DNA of 64,000 bases, from the NCBI GenBank assembly GCA_019115455.1, contig DXDN01000025.1, positions 1-64,000 of the forward strand. Reading direction: 5' to 3'. Numbering within the stretch: position 1 is the stretch's first letter; every line of letters begins with the position of its first letter. The notes beneath the pieces are model-generated. The model saw only the letters and a program-made list of their open reading frames with translations, was not told the origin of the DNA and ran no database searches. This stretch comes from Candidatus Eubacterium faecigallinarum (GTDB lineage: Bacteria > Bacillota > Clostridia > Oscillospirales > Acutalibacteraceae). Shown in pieces: positions 17,593-25,745 of the stretch. Made by a program: the position numbers and the translations under genes.

Positions 17593-18743
17593 TGTGTTAC
17601 AGAACTCAGGCTCAAATTGATCTTGATGCCATTGAATATAATTATAACAGTGTTCGCAGTAAGGTCGGTGACAGTGTTAAAATTCTGGGAGTTATTAAGG
17701 CTGACGCTTACGGACACGGAGCGGTTGAAGTCGGCAGACTCCTTGAGGGGAAATGCGATTTCTTCGGCGTTGCTTGTATCGAGGAAGCAATGGAGCTGAA
17801 AAGAGCAGGCATAAAAACTCCTGTTCTTATTCTCGGATATGTGTTCCCCGACGCATATGAAAACGTGGTAAAATATGATATAAGAATCCCTGTGTTTTCT
17901 TACGAAACTGCTTTAGCGCTTTCAAATGAAGCAAAGAAGCAAAATAAGCGTGTGCCGTTTCATTTTTGTGTTGATACGGGTATGAGCCGTATCGGATTTC
18001 AGGTAACTGAACAGAGCGCCGATGAATGTGAAAAAATTTACGCCCTTGATAATATATATCCTGAGGGGGTTTTTTCTCATTTTGCTACAGCTGATGAAAA
18101 GGAGCTCGGCAAAGCTGTTGCTCAGCGTGACAGGTTCAAAAAATTTATAAAAATGCTGGAAGACAGGAAGATTAATATAGAGATTAAACATATCAATAAT
18201 TCTGCCGGAATAATGAATTTTGATGAATATTTTGATATGTGCCGTATGGGCATAGTAACTTATGGCCTTTATCCCTCAGAGGAGGTGGATAAGACTCTTC
18301 TGAGTATTAAACCTGCAATGCGCTGGACGGCTTGCATATCACACGTTAAAAATCTTGAACCTGACCGTGAAATATCTTACGGCGGAACGTTTAAGACACA
18401 GAGTACCCGTAAAATAGCTACAATTCCTGTCGGCTATGCGGATGGTTATCCCCGTTGCCTTTCCAACAAAGGACAGGTCATAGTAAACGGTAAATATGCC
18501 CCCATCGTTGGCAGAGTGTGTATGGACCAGTTTATGGTGGACGTAACCGATATAGAAAATGTATCTGTGGGAACTGAGGTAACCCTTGTGGGTACCGACG
18601 GCGAGGCAAGCCTTTCTATGGAAAAAGTCTCCGCCCTTGCACATTCGTTTAACTATGAGCTTCCGTGCAGAGTGTCACGAAGAGTGGACAGAGTATATTT
18701 TAAGAATGGAAAAATCGTAAAAAAAGTTAATTATCTTGGATGA
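17592..18743 (+). CDS. alr: Alanine racemase
   Basis: A 383-residue fold-type III PLP enzyme that interconverts L- and D-alanine. K36 in VIKADAYGHG forms the Schiff base, and Y263 in ISYGGTF is the expected second catalytic base. RVCMDQFMVD and a C-terminal beta domain with VSRRVDRVY complete the family pattern. ATG 17592 overlaps the pxpA stop (TGATG), so the gene is coupled to the 5-oxoproline operon. A TTG at 17589 is possible but less likely. With dat as first gene, D-alanine and D-glutamate pools would be linked. It may also serve cell-wall synthesis. Confidence 0.93.
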   Translation: MCYRTQAQIDLDAIEYNYNSVRSKVGDSVKILGVIKADAYGHGAVEVGRLLEGKCDFFGVACIEEAMELKRAGIKTPVLILGYVFPDAYENVVKYDIRIPVFSYETALALSNEAKKQNKRVPFHFCVDTGMSRIGFQVTEQSADECEKIYALDNIYPEGVFSHFATADEKELGKAVAQRDRFKKFIKMLEDRKINIEIKHINNSAGIMNFDEYFDMCRMGIVTYGLYPSEEVDKTLLSIKPAMRWTACISHVKNLEPDREISYGGTFKTQSTRKIATIPVGYADGYPRCLSNKGQVIVNGKYAPIVGRVCMDQFMVDVTDIENVSVGTEVTLVGTDGEASLSMEKVSALAHSFNYELPCRVSRRVDRVYFKNGKIVKKVNYLG

Positions 18744-18753
18744 AAGGTAAATT

Positions 18754-18795
18754 AAAAGCCGTAATGTGCTTATGTCAGCACATTACGGCTTTTTT
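18754..18795 (+). terminator. Strong intrinsic terminator of the dat-alr operon
   Basis: A 17-bp perfect stem (18754-18770 with 18777-18793) has a 6-nt loop and a T-run at its 3' end. It closes the operon that starts at dat and also faces the end of cotJC. Confidence 0.93.
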
Positions 18796-18824
18796 GTGAT
18801 TTTCTAACCCGATTTAATAGGCAG

Positions 18825-19424
18825 TTATTTGTCAAAGCTGGGGTTTGTCATATAATAATTCTTGCTGTCAAGCTTGTCGGTTACAATCCTTAATCCCTCA
18901 CCAAAGCGCTGATAGTGCACAATCTCACGCTGGCGCAGGAATTTGATGGGCTCAATAATATCCGGATCGTCAACAAGACGAAGAATATTATCGTAGGTAA
19001 CACGTGCTTTTTGTTCTGCCGCAAGGTTTTCGTTAAGATCGGCAATAGGGTCGCCCTTTACTGCCATGCTGGCAGCGTTCCATGGTGAGCCGCTTGCTGA
19101 AGTCGGATATACACCGGTAGTGTGGTCAACAAAATATGCCGCAAATCCTGGATTTTTTTCTATCTGATCTTCAGTAAGATTTCTTGTAAGCTGATGTACC
19201 ATAGCGCCTATCATTTCAAGATGACCGAGTTCCTCCACGCCTATATCTGTAAGCAGACCTTTAAGCTCGGGATAAGGCATTGAATATCTCTGTGAAAGAT
19301 AGCGAAGAGAGGCACCAAGCTCTCCGTCCGGTCCGCCGTACTGGGATATTATAATGGAGGCGGCTTTTGGGTCTGGATTTTTAATATTAATGGGGTATTG
19401 CAGTTTTTTTATATAATTAAACAT
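18825..19424 (-). CDS. cotJC: CotJC-type manganese catalase family spore coat protein
   Basis: A 199-residue ferritin-like four-helix protein of the manganese catalase family. CotJC of Bacillus is a spore coat component. Likely dimanganese ligands are E35 (GELGASLRY), E65 and H68 (EELGHLEM), E137 (AAEQKA) and H170 (REIVHYQ). The protein is shorter than true Mn catalases (about 270), as is normal for CotJC. AAGGAG lies 7 nt before ATG 19424. CotJA and CotJB are not beside it. It supports the view that the organism forms spores. Confidence 0.88.
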   Translation of the reverse strand: MFNYIKKLQYPINIKNPDPKAASIIISQYGGPDGELGASLRYLSQRYSMPYPELKGLLTDIGVEELGHLEMIGAMVHQLTRNLTEDQIEKNPGFAAYFVDHTTGVYPTSASGSPWNAASMAVKGDPIADLNENLAAEQKARVTYDNILRLVDDPDIIEPIKFLRQREIVHYQRFGEGLRIVTDKLDSKNYYMTNPSFDK

Positions 19425-19451
19425 AAGTTCAACTCCTTAAATTTCTGTTAC

Positions 19452-19478
19452 ATTCTATGCCTAACGGCAATTATGGTG
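19452..19478 (-). promoter_or_regulatory. Possible mother-cell sigma (SigE/SigK-like) promoter of cotJC
   Basis: On the minus strand a CAC lies 16 nt upstream of CATAGAAT, about 28 bp before the start codon. This resembles the AC...CATA pattern of late sporulation promoters. The match is short and could be chance, but no sigma-A promoter is evident there. Confidence 0.3.
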
Positions 19479-19498
19479 AAAAAGTTAAAATATAAGAA

Positions 19499-19541
19499 AA
19501 AACAAAACTGACTCCGTTTGAAGTACGGAGTCAGTTTTTTG
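19499..19541 (-). terminator. Terminator of the glycosyltransferase gene
   Basis: A stem of about 14 bp around AAACTGACTCCGT and its mirror has T-tracts on both strands. On the minus strand it follows the gene at 19616-20791 and precedes cotJC. Confidence 0.8.
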
Positions 19542-19615
19542 CTTGAATTTAAATTTCTGTTTTAGTCAGCCTTCTTATATTGTTTGCATAATTTAGTCAG
19601 TTAAGTATAAGAGTA

Positions 19616-20791
19616 CTATTTATTTTTATTGAAATTTTCTATAACAACTTTATATCTGTCGTATGCTTTTTTTACGGCGTCTTCCCAGCTGATATAAATA
19701 TTTTGCTGTGCGTTTTTGCCGACTTTTTCAAGAAGCTGCTTGTTGTCCATGATTTTTGAAAGCGTGGAGGCTATTGAGTGGGCGCTTTCCATACACAGGA
19801 AACCGGTCTCGCAGTCCGTAATACCCTCGGACGCACAGCTGTTTCGCACTAAAAGGCTTGGCGTAGCACACGCCGCCGCTTCTCTTACTACAAGTCCGTT
19901 TGTGTCAAAAACCGACGGGAACAGCAGGATATCAGATATGCCGTAATATCCCTGAATCTCGTTTCTGTCAAGTATATGTCCTGTCCAAATGATATTGTCT
20001 TTTAGCCCTGATTTTGCCGCATAGCGCTTAATAGCATTTTCGTCAGCGCCAAACCCCAGCATAATAAGAATAAACTGCTTGCCTTCGTTTTTCAGCTTAG
20101 CGCAGGCGTCAAGAATAAGACGAATGTTTTTGTACCAAATCATTCTGCCACAGTAAAGAAATATCGGAACATTCTCCGGTATGCTGTGCTTGCGTTTTAT
20201 AACTGCTGTATCTTTTTCCGACACGTTGAGTACGGGAAGGTCGCAGCCGTTTGGCATAAGCACATAGTCGCCGGTATAACCCATTTTCCTTAAGGAATCA
20301 ACGGAGCCGTTGCTGGTAACCCACACTTCGTCGGCGGCGTTGATGTTATTTAGCAGAAAATGATATGCAAAATCCTTTAGTGGCTTTGTGGGTATTCTTT
20401 TTTCAATATCGTATTCATACTTGGTATGATAGGTGAGAACTACTGGAATTTTCTTCTTCTCCGTTACACGCCTGAAATAATAACTGGTTGCCAGAGGCGC
20501 GTGGGAATGAAGAATATCAAAATTCATATCAATAATTGCCTGATGAAGCTCATCGCTGAAAGGCCAGCCGATGCTATACCCCTCTTTGGAGGGAAGCCAC
20601 CAGCTCTTGTAGCGGAAAATCTTATAATCGTATTTGTAATCAAGCTGATTGGGATTCTTAGGAGTGATAACAACCGCTTCTCCCAGCTTATCATTAATCT
20701 GGCTGGCATAGTTTTGGGCAACATTGCTTATGCCGTCCGTGGTAGGGGGAAAAGCATCCGTGCCTATGCCGACCTTAAGTCTGTCTTTCAA
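19616..20791 (-). CDS. Family 4 glycosyltransferase (diacylglycerol glucosyltransferase-like)
   Basis: A 391-residue GT-B enzyme. The N-terminal GIGTDAFPPTTDGISNV and HSHAPL segments fit the acceptor domain of glycolipid-forming GT4 enzymes. The C-terminal donor domain contains FLYCGRMIWYKN and FPSVFDTNGLVVREAAACATP. At the usual E-x7-E motif, D296 replaces the first Glu and E304 is retained. Closest known roles are 1,2-diacylglycerol glucosyltransferases or related membrane-glycolipid enzymes; donor and acceptor are not determined. The start is TTG 20791-20789, with GAGGT suitably upstream and no better ATG. The gene has its own minus-strand promoter. Confidence 0.8.
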   Translation of the reverse strand: MKDRLKVGIGTDAFPPTTDGISNVAQNYASQINDKLGEAVVITPKNPNQLDYKYDYKIFRYKSWWLPSKEGYSIGWPFSDELHQAIIDMNFDILHSHAPLATSYYFRRVTEKKKIPVVLTYHTKYEYDIEKRIPTKPLKDFAYHFLLNNINAADEVWVTSNGSVDSLRKMGYTGDYVLMPNGCDLPVLNVSEKDTAVIKRKHSIPENVPIFLYCGRMIWYKNIRLILDACAKLKNEGKQFILIMLGFGADENAIKRYAAKSGLKDNIIWTGHILDRNEIQGYYGISDILLFPSVFDTNGLVVREAAACATPSLLVRNSCASEGITDCETGFLCMESAHSIASTLSKIMDNKQLLEKVGKNAQQNIYISWEDAVKKAYDRYKVVIENFNKNK

Positions 20792-20907
20792 AATAATACC
20801 TCAATTTCACACTAATGATTAATACGGGCAGCCGCTATTATCACGGCAGTCCCGGTGCAGATATATAAATCTGCCGAAGCTCAAAACGAGCTGATAACAT
20901 TTATTTA

Positions 20908-20936
20908 AGTGTAGCATAAATCCTCTCATATGTAAA
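20908..20936 (-). promoter_or_regulatory. Sigma-A promoter of the glycosyltransferase gene
   Basis: On the minus strand TTTACA and TACACT are separated by 17 bp. The transcript would have a leader of about 110 nt containing several small hairpins (for example around 20821-20850 and 20861-20877) that match no riboswitch I know. Confidence 0.65.
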
Positions 20937-20982
20937 TAATGTTATAAAGATAATTTAATCGGCAATAAATATTAAAAATACC

Positions 20983-21011
20983 TTGATTAAGTAATGATGA
21001 TAATTTATAAT
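20983..21011 (+). promoter_or_regulatory. Sigma-A promoter of the hprK operon
   Basis: TTGATT at 20983 and TATAAT at 21006 are separated by 17 bp, 59 bp before hprK. Confidence 0.8.
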
Positions 21012-21069
21012 AAACTTGTATATTGTTTGAAACGAAAATACCTGCTTCCACCGATAAAAAGGAGTATAT

Positions 21070-22038
21070 ATGAGCAATTCTTATTCCGTTTCACTGGAAA
21101 ATGTGATTAAAAACAATAATATGGAAACTGTGTATCTTCCTCGTCCGGCTGATGAAATTATGATAACTACCGCTGAGGTAAACAGACCGGGAATAGTTAT
21201 GACAGGTTACACGGATTATTTTGATCCGCTCAGAATTCAGATTTTGGGCTGGACAGAATTTGGATTTCTTATTAATATGAGCCATGACGACCGAATGAAA
21301 GCGCTTTCTTATTGGCTTAGCCTTAGACCGGCGGCGGCTGTTGTAACCAGGGGATTGGAGATACCCGATTATTTTGTGGAGGCCTGCAAGAAGTACGAGG
21401 TCCCGCTGTTTAAGACTCAGGAGGAAACGTCTCCGTTTTTGGCGGCGCTTATTGCGTACCTGAACAAAGAACTTGCTCCGAGAATTACAAGGCACGGCGT
21501 GCTTGTGGAGGTTTACGGTGAGGGCGTGCTGATTACGGGTGACAGCGGAGTCGGTAAGAGCGAGGCGGCTATCGAGCTGATTAAACGAGGTCACAGGCTT
21601 ATCGCCGACGACGCAGTTGAAATAAGGAAAATAAGCGATAACTCACTGCTGGGCAATTCCCCCACAAATATACGTCATTTTATTGAGGTAAGGGGTATAG
21701 GAATTATTGACGCGCGCAGGATTTTCGGTATGGGCGCTGTAAAACTCAGCGAAAAGATAGATATGGTAATACAGCTCGAGCCGTGGGATTCCACAAAGGC
21801 TTATGACAGGCTTGGGCTTGATAATGAGTACGCACGTATTTTGGACGTGAAGGTGCCTGCGATAACGGTTCCGATTACACCGGGACGTAATCTTGCCGTA
21901 ATTGTTGAAACTGCGGCAATGAATAACAGACAGAAAAAAATGGGATATAATGCTGCTAAGGATCTTATGCTCAGTCTTGGTATGGATGAAGTTCAGCCTG
22001 CGGACAAAGAGGTAGATATCTGGCAGAATAATGATTGA
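21070..22038 (+). CDS. hprK: HPr kinase/phosphorylase
   Basis: A 322-residue bifunctional enzyme that phosphorylates and dephosphorylates Ser46 of HPr, the central carbon catabolite signal of Firmicutes. The Walker A loop GDSGVGKS spans residues 157-164. The C-terminal family signature is represented by IEVRGIGIIDARRIFG and the following IQLEPWD, with VPITPGRN further on. The N-terminal domain is of normal size. AAAAGGAG precedes ATG 21070. It begins a co-directional run through a glucokinase, murB, rapZ, whiA and dnaE. Confidence 0.95.
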   Translation: MSNSYSVSLENVIKNNNMETVYLPRPADEIMITTAEVNRPGIVMTGYTDYFDPLRIQILGWTEFGFLINMSHDDRMKALSYWLSLRPAAAVVTRGLEIPDYFVEACKKYEVPLFKTQEETSPFLAALIAYLNKELAPRITRHGVLVEVYGEGVLITGDSGVGKSEAAIELIKRGHRLIADDAVEIRKISDNSLLGNSPTNIRHFIEVRGIGIIDARRIFGMGAVKLSEKIDMVIQLEPWDSTKAYDRLGLDNEYARILDVKVPAITVPITPGRNLAVIVETAAMNNRQKKMGYNAAKDLMLSLGMDEVQPADKEVDIWQNND

Positions 22039-22053
22039 CGGAGGACAAATTAT

Positions 22054-23010
22054 ATGTACAGTATAGGAATTGATCTCGGGGGAACAAATATTGTTTCATC
22101 AGTTGTTAATGACAGCTATGAGATTGTTGCCACTTCGAAAACGGCTACAAACAGCCCCAGAAGCGCTGAGGAGATATTCGACGATATAGCCAAAGTTACT
22201 CTTGAGGCGATTGAAAAGGCAGGACTTTCAATAGCTGATATTGACTCTGTCGGTCTCGGAACTCCCGGAACTGTCAACGGAAACGGAGTTATTGAATTTG
22301 CAAACAATCTTGTATTTAACAACGTTCCGGCAAAGCAGATGCTTATTGACAGGCTGGGAATTGAAAAGGTTTATATAGAAAACGACGCTAACTGCGCCGC
22401 TTTGGGCGAGGCTTATGCCGGAGTAGGAAACGGGGCAAAGGATTTCGTTGCAGTAACTCTCGGAACCGGCGTAGGCTCAGGTATTATAGTTGACGGCAGG
22501 ATAGTAAACGGCGTAAACTTTGCCGGCGGCGAATGCGGACATATGGTTATAGTAGTTGACGGCGAGCAGTGCACCTGCGGCAGAAAGGGATGTTGGGAAG
22601 CATATGCTTCGGCAACAGCACTTATAAGACAGACAGAAAGAGCTATGGAGGAAAATCCCGATTCTGTTATGCATCAGATTGCCGCAGAGGAGGGCAAGGT
22701 TTCAGGCAGAACTGCTTTTGACGCTATGCGAAAGGGCGATATAGCAGGCATCAAGGTTGTTGACCAGTACATAAAATACGTAGCCTGCGGAATAATTAAC
22801 CTTGTAAACGCCTTGCAGCCGGAAGTTATCTGCGTTGGCGGAGGTATCTGCAACGAGGGTGAAACACTTATGAAACCTCTTCGCAGATATGTTCAGGCTG
22901 AAAGATATTCTATTTACAGTAAAATACAGACCAAGATCGTAAAAGCACAGCTTGGCAATGACGCCGGTGTAATCGGCGCTGCGATACTCGGTAGAGTTAA
23001 AGAAGACTGA
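22054..23010 (+). CDS. glk: ROK-family glucokinase
   Basis: A 318-residue sugar kinase of the ROK family, predicted to phosphorylate glucose in the cytosol. The N-terminal GIDLGGTN phosphate loop is present, as are ENDANCAALGE (with the catalytic Asp) and LGTGVGSGI. The ROK zinc motif is CTCGRKGCWEAYAS. It starts 15 bp after hprK with a GGAGGA site. Pairing with HPr kinase suggests the unit handles sugar phosphorylation state. Substrate within the hexose or N-acylhexosamine range is not proven. Confidence 0.9.
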   Translation: MYSIGIDLGGTNIVSSVVNDSYEIVATSKTATNSPRSAEEIFDDIAKVTLEAIEKAGLSIADIDSVGLGTPGTVNGNGVIEFANNLVFNNVPAKQMLIDRLGIEKVYIENDANCAALGEAYAGVGNGAKDFVAVTLGTGVGSGIIVDGRIVNGVNFAGGECGHMVIVVDGEQCTCGRKGCWEAYASATALIRQTERAMEENPDSVMHQIAAEEGKVSGRTAFDAMRKGDIAGIKVVDQYIKYVACGIINLVNALQPEVICVGGGICNEGETLMKPLRRYVQAERYSIYSKIQTKIVKAQLGNDAGVIGAAILGRVKED

Positions 23011-23023
23011 TTGGTGATATTGC

Positions 23024-23932
23024 TTGACGGATTTAACTGAATTAATTGAATTTTGTAAAAGTATCGGTTGTGAATATGATATTGACGAACCGATGTCGCT
23101 CCATACTACATTTAAAATAGGCGGCAAAGCGGCTGTTGTAGTTTACCCTGAGAGCGAAGAACAGATAAGCGGTATTGTAAAGCAGTGCAAAAACAGCGGC
23201 ATTAGACTGCTTGCCGTGGGTAACGGCTCAAATCTTCTTGTAGATGACGAGGGTATTGACGCCTGCGTTATGATACTTGACGACCATTTTGCCGAGATAA
23301 GGCTTATTGATGAGGAAACGGTTTTTGCCACTGCCGGAACAATGCTTATAAGATTATGCAGGTTTGCCTATGAACAGGGTCTGTCGGGGCTTGAATTTGC
23401 TTACGGCATACCGGGTTCCTGCGGCGGAGCTGCGTTTATGAATGCCGGCGCATACGGCGGCGAGATGAAGGACGTGCTGTTTAAGTGCAGTCATATCGAC
23501 AGCGACGGGAATAAGGGATTTCTTGAAAATGACGATTTGAAATTGTCATACCGTCATTCTGCCTATTATGATAACGGCTGCATAATAACAGGACTTTATC
23601 TTAAGCTGAAAAAAGCCGACAAAAAAGAAATAAAAGAAAAAATGGACGACCTTATTTCCCGCAGGAGGGCTAAGCAGCCGCTGGAGTATCCGTCTGCCGG
23701 ATCAACATTCAAGCGCCCTGAGGGCTATTTTGCCGGAGCACTGATACAGGAATGCGGACTGAAGGGAAGAAGTGTCGGCGGTGCTCAAATAAGCGAGAAG
23801 CACGCAGGCTTTGTTATCAATACCGGCAATGCAACGTGCCGTGACGTGCTGGAGCTTTGCAAAATATGCAGCGATACTGTTTATGATAAAAAAGGCGTAA
23901 GACTGGAAATGGAAATACGCGTTACAAAATAA
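23024..23932 (+). CDS. murB: UDP-N-acetylenolpyruvoylglucosamine reductase
   Basis: A 302-residue FAD enzyme that reduces UDP-GlcNAc-enolpyruvate to UDP-MurNAc in peptidoglycan synthesis. FAD-domain motifs AVGNGSNLLV and YGIPGSCGGAAFMNAGAYGGEM are visible. So are the YRHSAYY substrate-binding segment, AGSTFKRP with the catalytic-type Ser, and the C-terminal GVRLEMEIR Glu region. The type IIb form found in Firmicutes fits its length. The start codon is TTG 23024, preceded by GGTGAT; no in-frame ATG would keep the conserved N-terminus. Confidence 0.95.
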   Translation: MTDLTELIEFCKSIGCEYDIDEPMSLHTTFKIGGKAAVVVYPESEEQISGIVKQCKNSGIRLLAVGNGSNLLVDDEGIDACVMILDDHFAEIRLIDEETVFATAGTMLIRLCRFAYEQGLSGLEFAYGIPGSCGGAAFMNAGAYGGEMKDVLFKCSHIDSDGNKGFLENDDLKLSYRHSAYYDNGCIITGLYLKLKKADKKEIKEKMDDLISRRRAKQPLEYPSAGSTFKRPEGYFAGALIQECGLKGRSVGGAQISEKHAGFVINTGNATCRDVLELCKICSDTVYDKKGVRLEMEIRVTK

Positions 23933-23957
23933 TTTTAGTACAAAGGGGCGGATAAAT

Positions 23958-24821
23958 ATGGATAAGGAACTTGTTGTTCTTACAGGTGTCAGCGGTGCGG
24001 GAAAATCCACTGCAATGAAGTTTTTAGAGGATGTCAGCTATTACTGTATAGATAATATGCCGCCTCAGCTGATGGGTACATTTGTGGGACTGCTTGCCAA
24101 GAGCGACGAATATTCCAAGGTGGCGCTGGTTACTGACGTAAGGTCACGCCACATTTTTCAGTCTCTGATTGACAGCATTGAAGAAATAGAAAATTACGGA
24201 TATATTGTAAAAGTAATATATCTTGACATTAATGACAAGGAAGCGCTGAAAAGATATAAGCTTACCCGCAGGAAACACCCGTTTGCCGACAAATTTTCCG
24301 GCAGCATCTCCCAGGCGATTGCTTATGAAAAGGAAATATTGTCCCCGCTGAGAGCCAGGGCGGACCACGTTATCGACACATCAGACCTTGACCCTGCAAA
24401 ACTCAGAAAAAGGCTTACTCAGATACTCCTTGGCGATGACAGCGAGGTTATGAATATTCACTGCATGTCGTTTGGCTTTAAGCACGGCATTCCGTCAGAG
24501 GCGGATTTTGTAATAGACGTGCGCTGTCTGCCTAATCCGTACTGGGTTGAGAGCCTGCGTGACAAAACAGGGCTTGACAGTGAGGTAAAAAACTATGTTT
24601 TCTCTTTTGACGAGTCGCACGAGCTTTTAAAACGTCTTATTGATATGCTGGATTTTCTTAATCCGCTCTACATAAAGGAAGGCAAGAGTCAGTTTGTTAT
24701 AGCGGTGGGCTGTACCGGCGGCAACCACAGAAGCGTGGCGATAGCCGAAGCATTAAAGGAGCATTTTTCCAAGAAGTGGGACAATGTGTCCGTAAATCAC
24801 AGGGATATAGACAGGAAATAG
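23958..24821 (+). CDS. rapZ: RapZ/YvcJ nucleotide-binding protein
   Basis: A 287-residue P-loop protein. Walker A GVSGAGKS is at 10-17, DVRSRH lies in the first domain, and the C-terminal domain carries the conserved GCTGGNHRSVAIAE signature. In E. coli RapZ is an RNase E adaptor sensing glucosamine-6-phosphate. In Bacillus the YvcJ homologue hydrolyses GTP and affects competence. Here the exact role is unknown. AAGGGGCG precedes ATG 23958. It is followed 12 bp later by whiA with no yvcK gene between. Confidence 0.93.
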   Translation: MDKELVVLTGVSGAGKSTAMKFLEDVSYYCIDNMPPQLMGTFVGLLAKSDEYSKVALVTDVRSRHIFQSLIDSIEEIENYGYIVKVIYLDINDKEALKRYKLTRRKHPFADKFSGSISQAIAYEKEILSPLRARADHVIDTSDLDPAKLRKRLTQILLGDDSEVMNIHCMSFGFKHGIPSEADFVIDVRCLPNPYWVESLRDKTGLDSEVKNYVFSFDESHELLKRLIDMLDFLNPLYIKEGKSQFVIAVGCTGGNHRSVAIAEALKEHFSKKWDNVSVNHRDIDRK

Positions 24822-24833
24822 AAGAGTTAAAAA

Positions 24834-25721
24834 ATGTCTTTTTCACAGGATGTAAAAAATGAACTGCTGAAAATTGAATATGAAAACAGTTGCTGCGAAA
24901 AATCCCTGCTTTACGGGATGCTTATTTTCGGTAAAAGTTTTTCGCAGTACGGCGTTAGTATGCAGACGGAAAATAAAGATATATCAGAGCTTTATAAATC
25001 ACTGCTGAAAAAATATTGCAATGTCGACTGTGCGGTAAAAGTATCGCCAAAAGCCAGAAGCTATTCCGTACTGATAGAAAACAAGAGCGACTGCGACAAA
25101 ATATTGGGCGCTTTCGGACATTCTATGGGCGGCAGTCTGAAAATAAATCACGCAAATTTTGATTGTCCGACGTGTATTAACGCTTTTTTGGCAGGCACTT
25201 TTCTGTCCTGCGGAACTATATCGGACCCGAAAAAGGACTACCATTTGGAGTTTACCGTGCCGTATATGAATTTGGCTAAAAGTCTTGTGACTTTTCTTGA
25301 GGAGACGGAGCTTTCTCCCAAGCAGTCAAACAGAAAGGGCTATAACATCGTATATTTCAAGGGCAGCGAATCTATCGAGGACTGCCTTTATCTTATGGGT
25401 GCGTCTTCTGCCATGTTTGAAATGATGAATGTTGAAATCATTAAGAATATAAGAAACAAGGCAAACCGCACCGCAAACTGTGAAACGGCGAATATTGACA
25501 AAACGGTAAAGGCAAGCCTTGTCCAGATTGACGCTATTGAAAAAATCGAAAGTACAAAGGGACTGGATTATTTGAACAATGATTTGAGGGAAATGGCTGT
25601 CCTCAGAAAAGATAACCCCGAGGCTTCGCTGGCGGAGTTGTCAAGATTAAGCGGTATGTCAAGATCCGGGGTCAATCACAGGCTTAAAAAAATCGTTGAA
25701 ATCGCCCAACAGATAAAATAG
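24834..25721 (+). CDS. whiA: WhiA-type DNA-binding protein
   Basis: A 295-residue protein combining an inactive LAGLIDADG-like N-terminal domain with a C-terminal helix-turn-helix. Visible family features are the FSQDVKNEL start, CPTCINAFLAGTFLSCGTISDP, EMMNVEIIKNIRNKANR and the ending LSRLSGMSRSGVNHRLKKI. WhiA controls sporulation or division genes in Streptomyces and influences chromosome segregation and division in Bacillus. It is the usual partner of rapZ in Firmicutes. Confidence 0.95.
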   Translation: MSFSQDVKNELLKIEYENSCCEKSLLYGMLIFGKSFSQYGVSMQTENKDISELYKSLLKKYCNVDCAVKVSPKARSYSVLIENKSDCDKILGAFGHSMGGSLKINHANFDCPTCINAFLAGTFLSCGTISDPKKDYHLEFTVPYMNLAKSLVTFLEETELSPKQSNRKGYNIVYFKGSESIEDCLYLMGASSAMFEMMNVEIIKNIRNKANRTANCETANIDKTVKASLVQIDAIEKIESTKGLDYLNNDLREMAVLRKDNPEASLAELSRLSGMSRSGVNHRLKKIVEIAQQIK

Positions 25722-25745
25722 CTATTTTACAGAAGGTAGAAGAAT

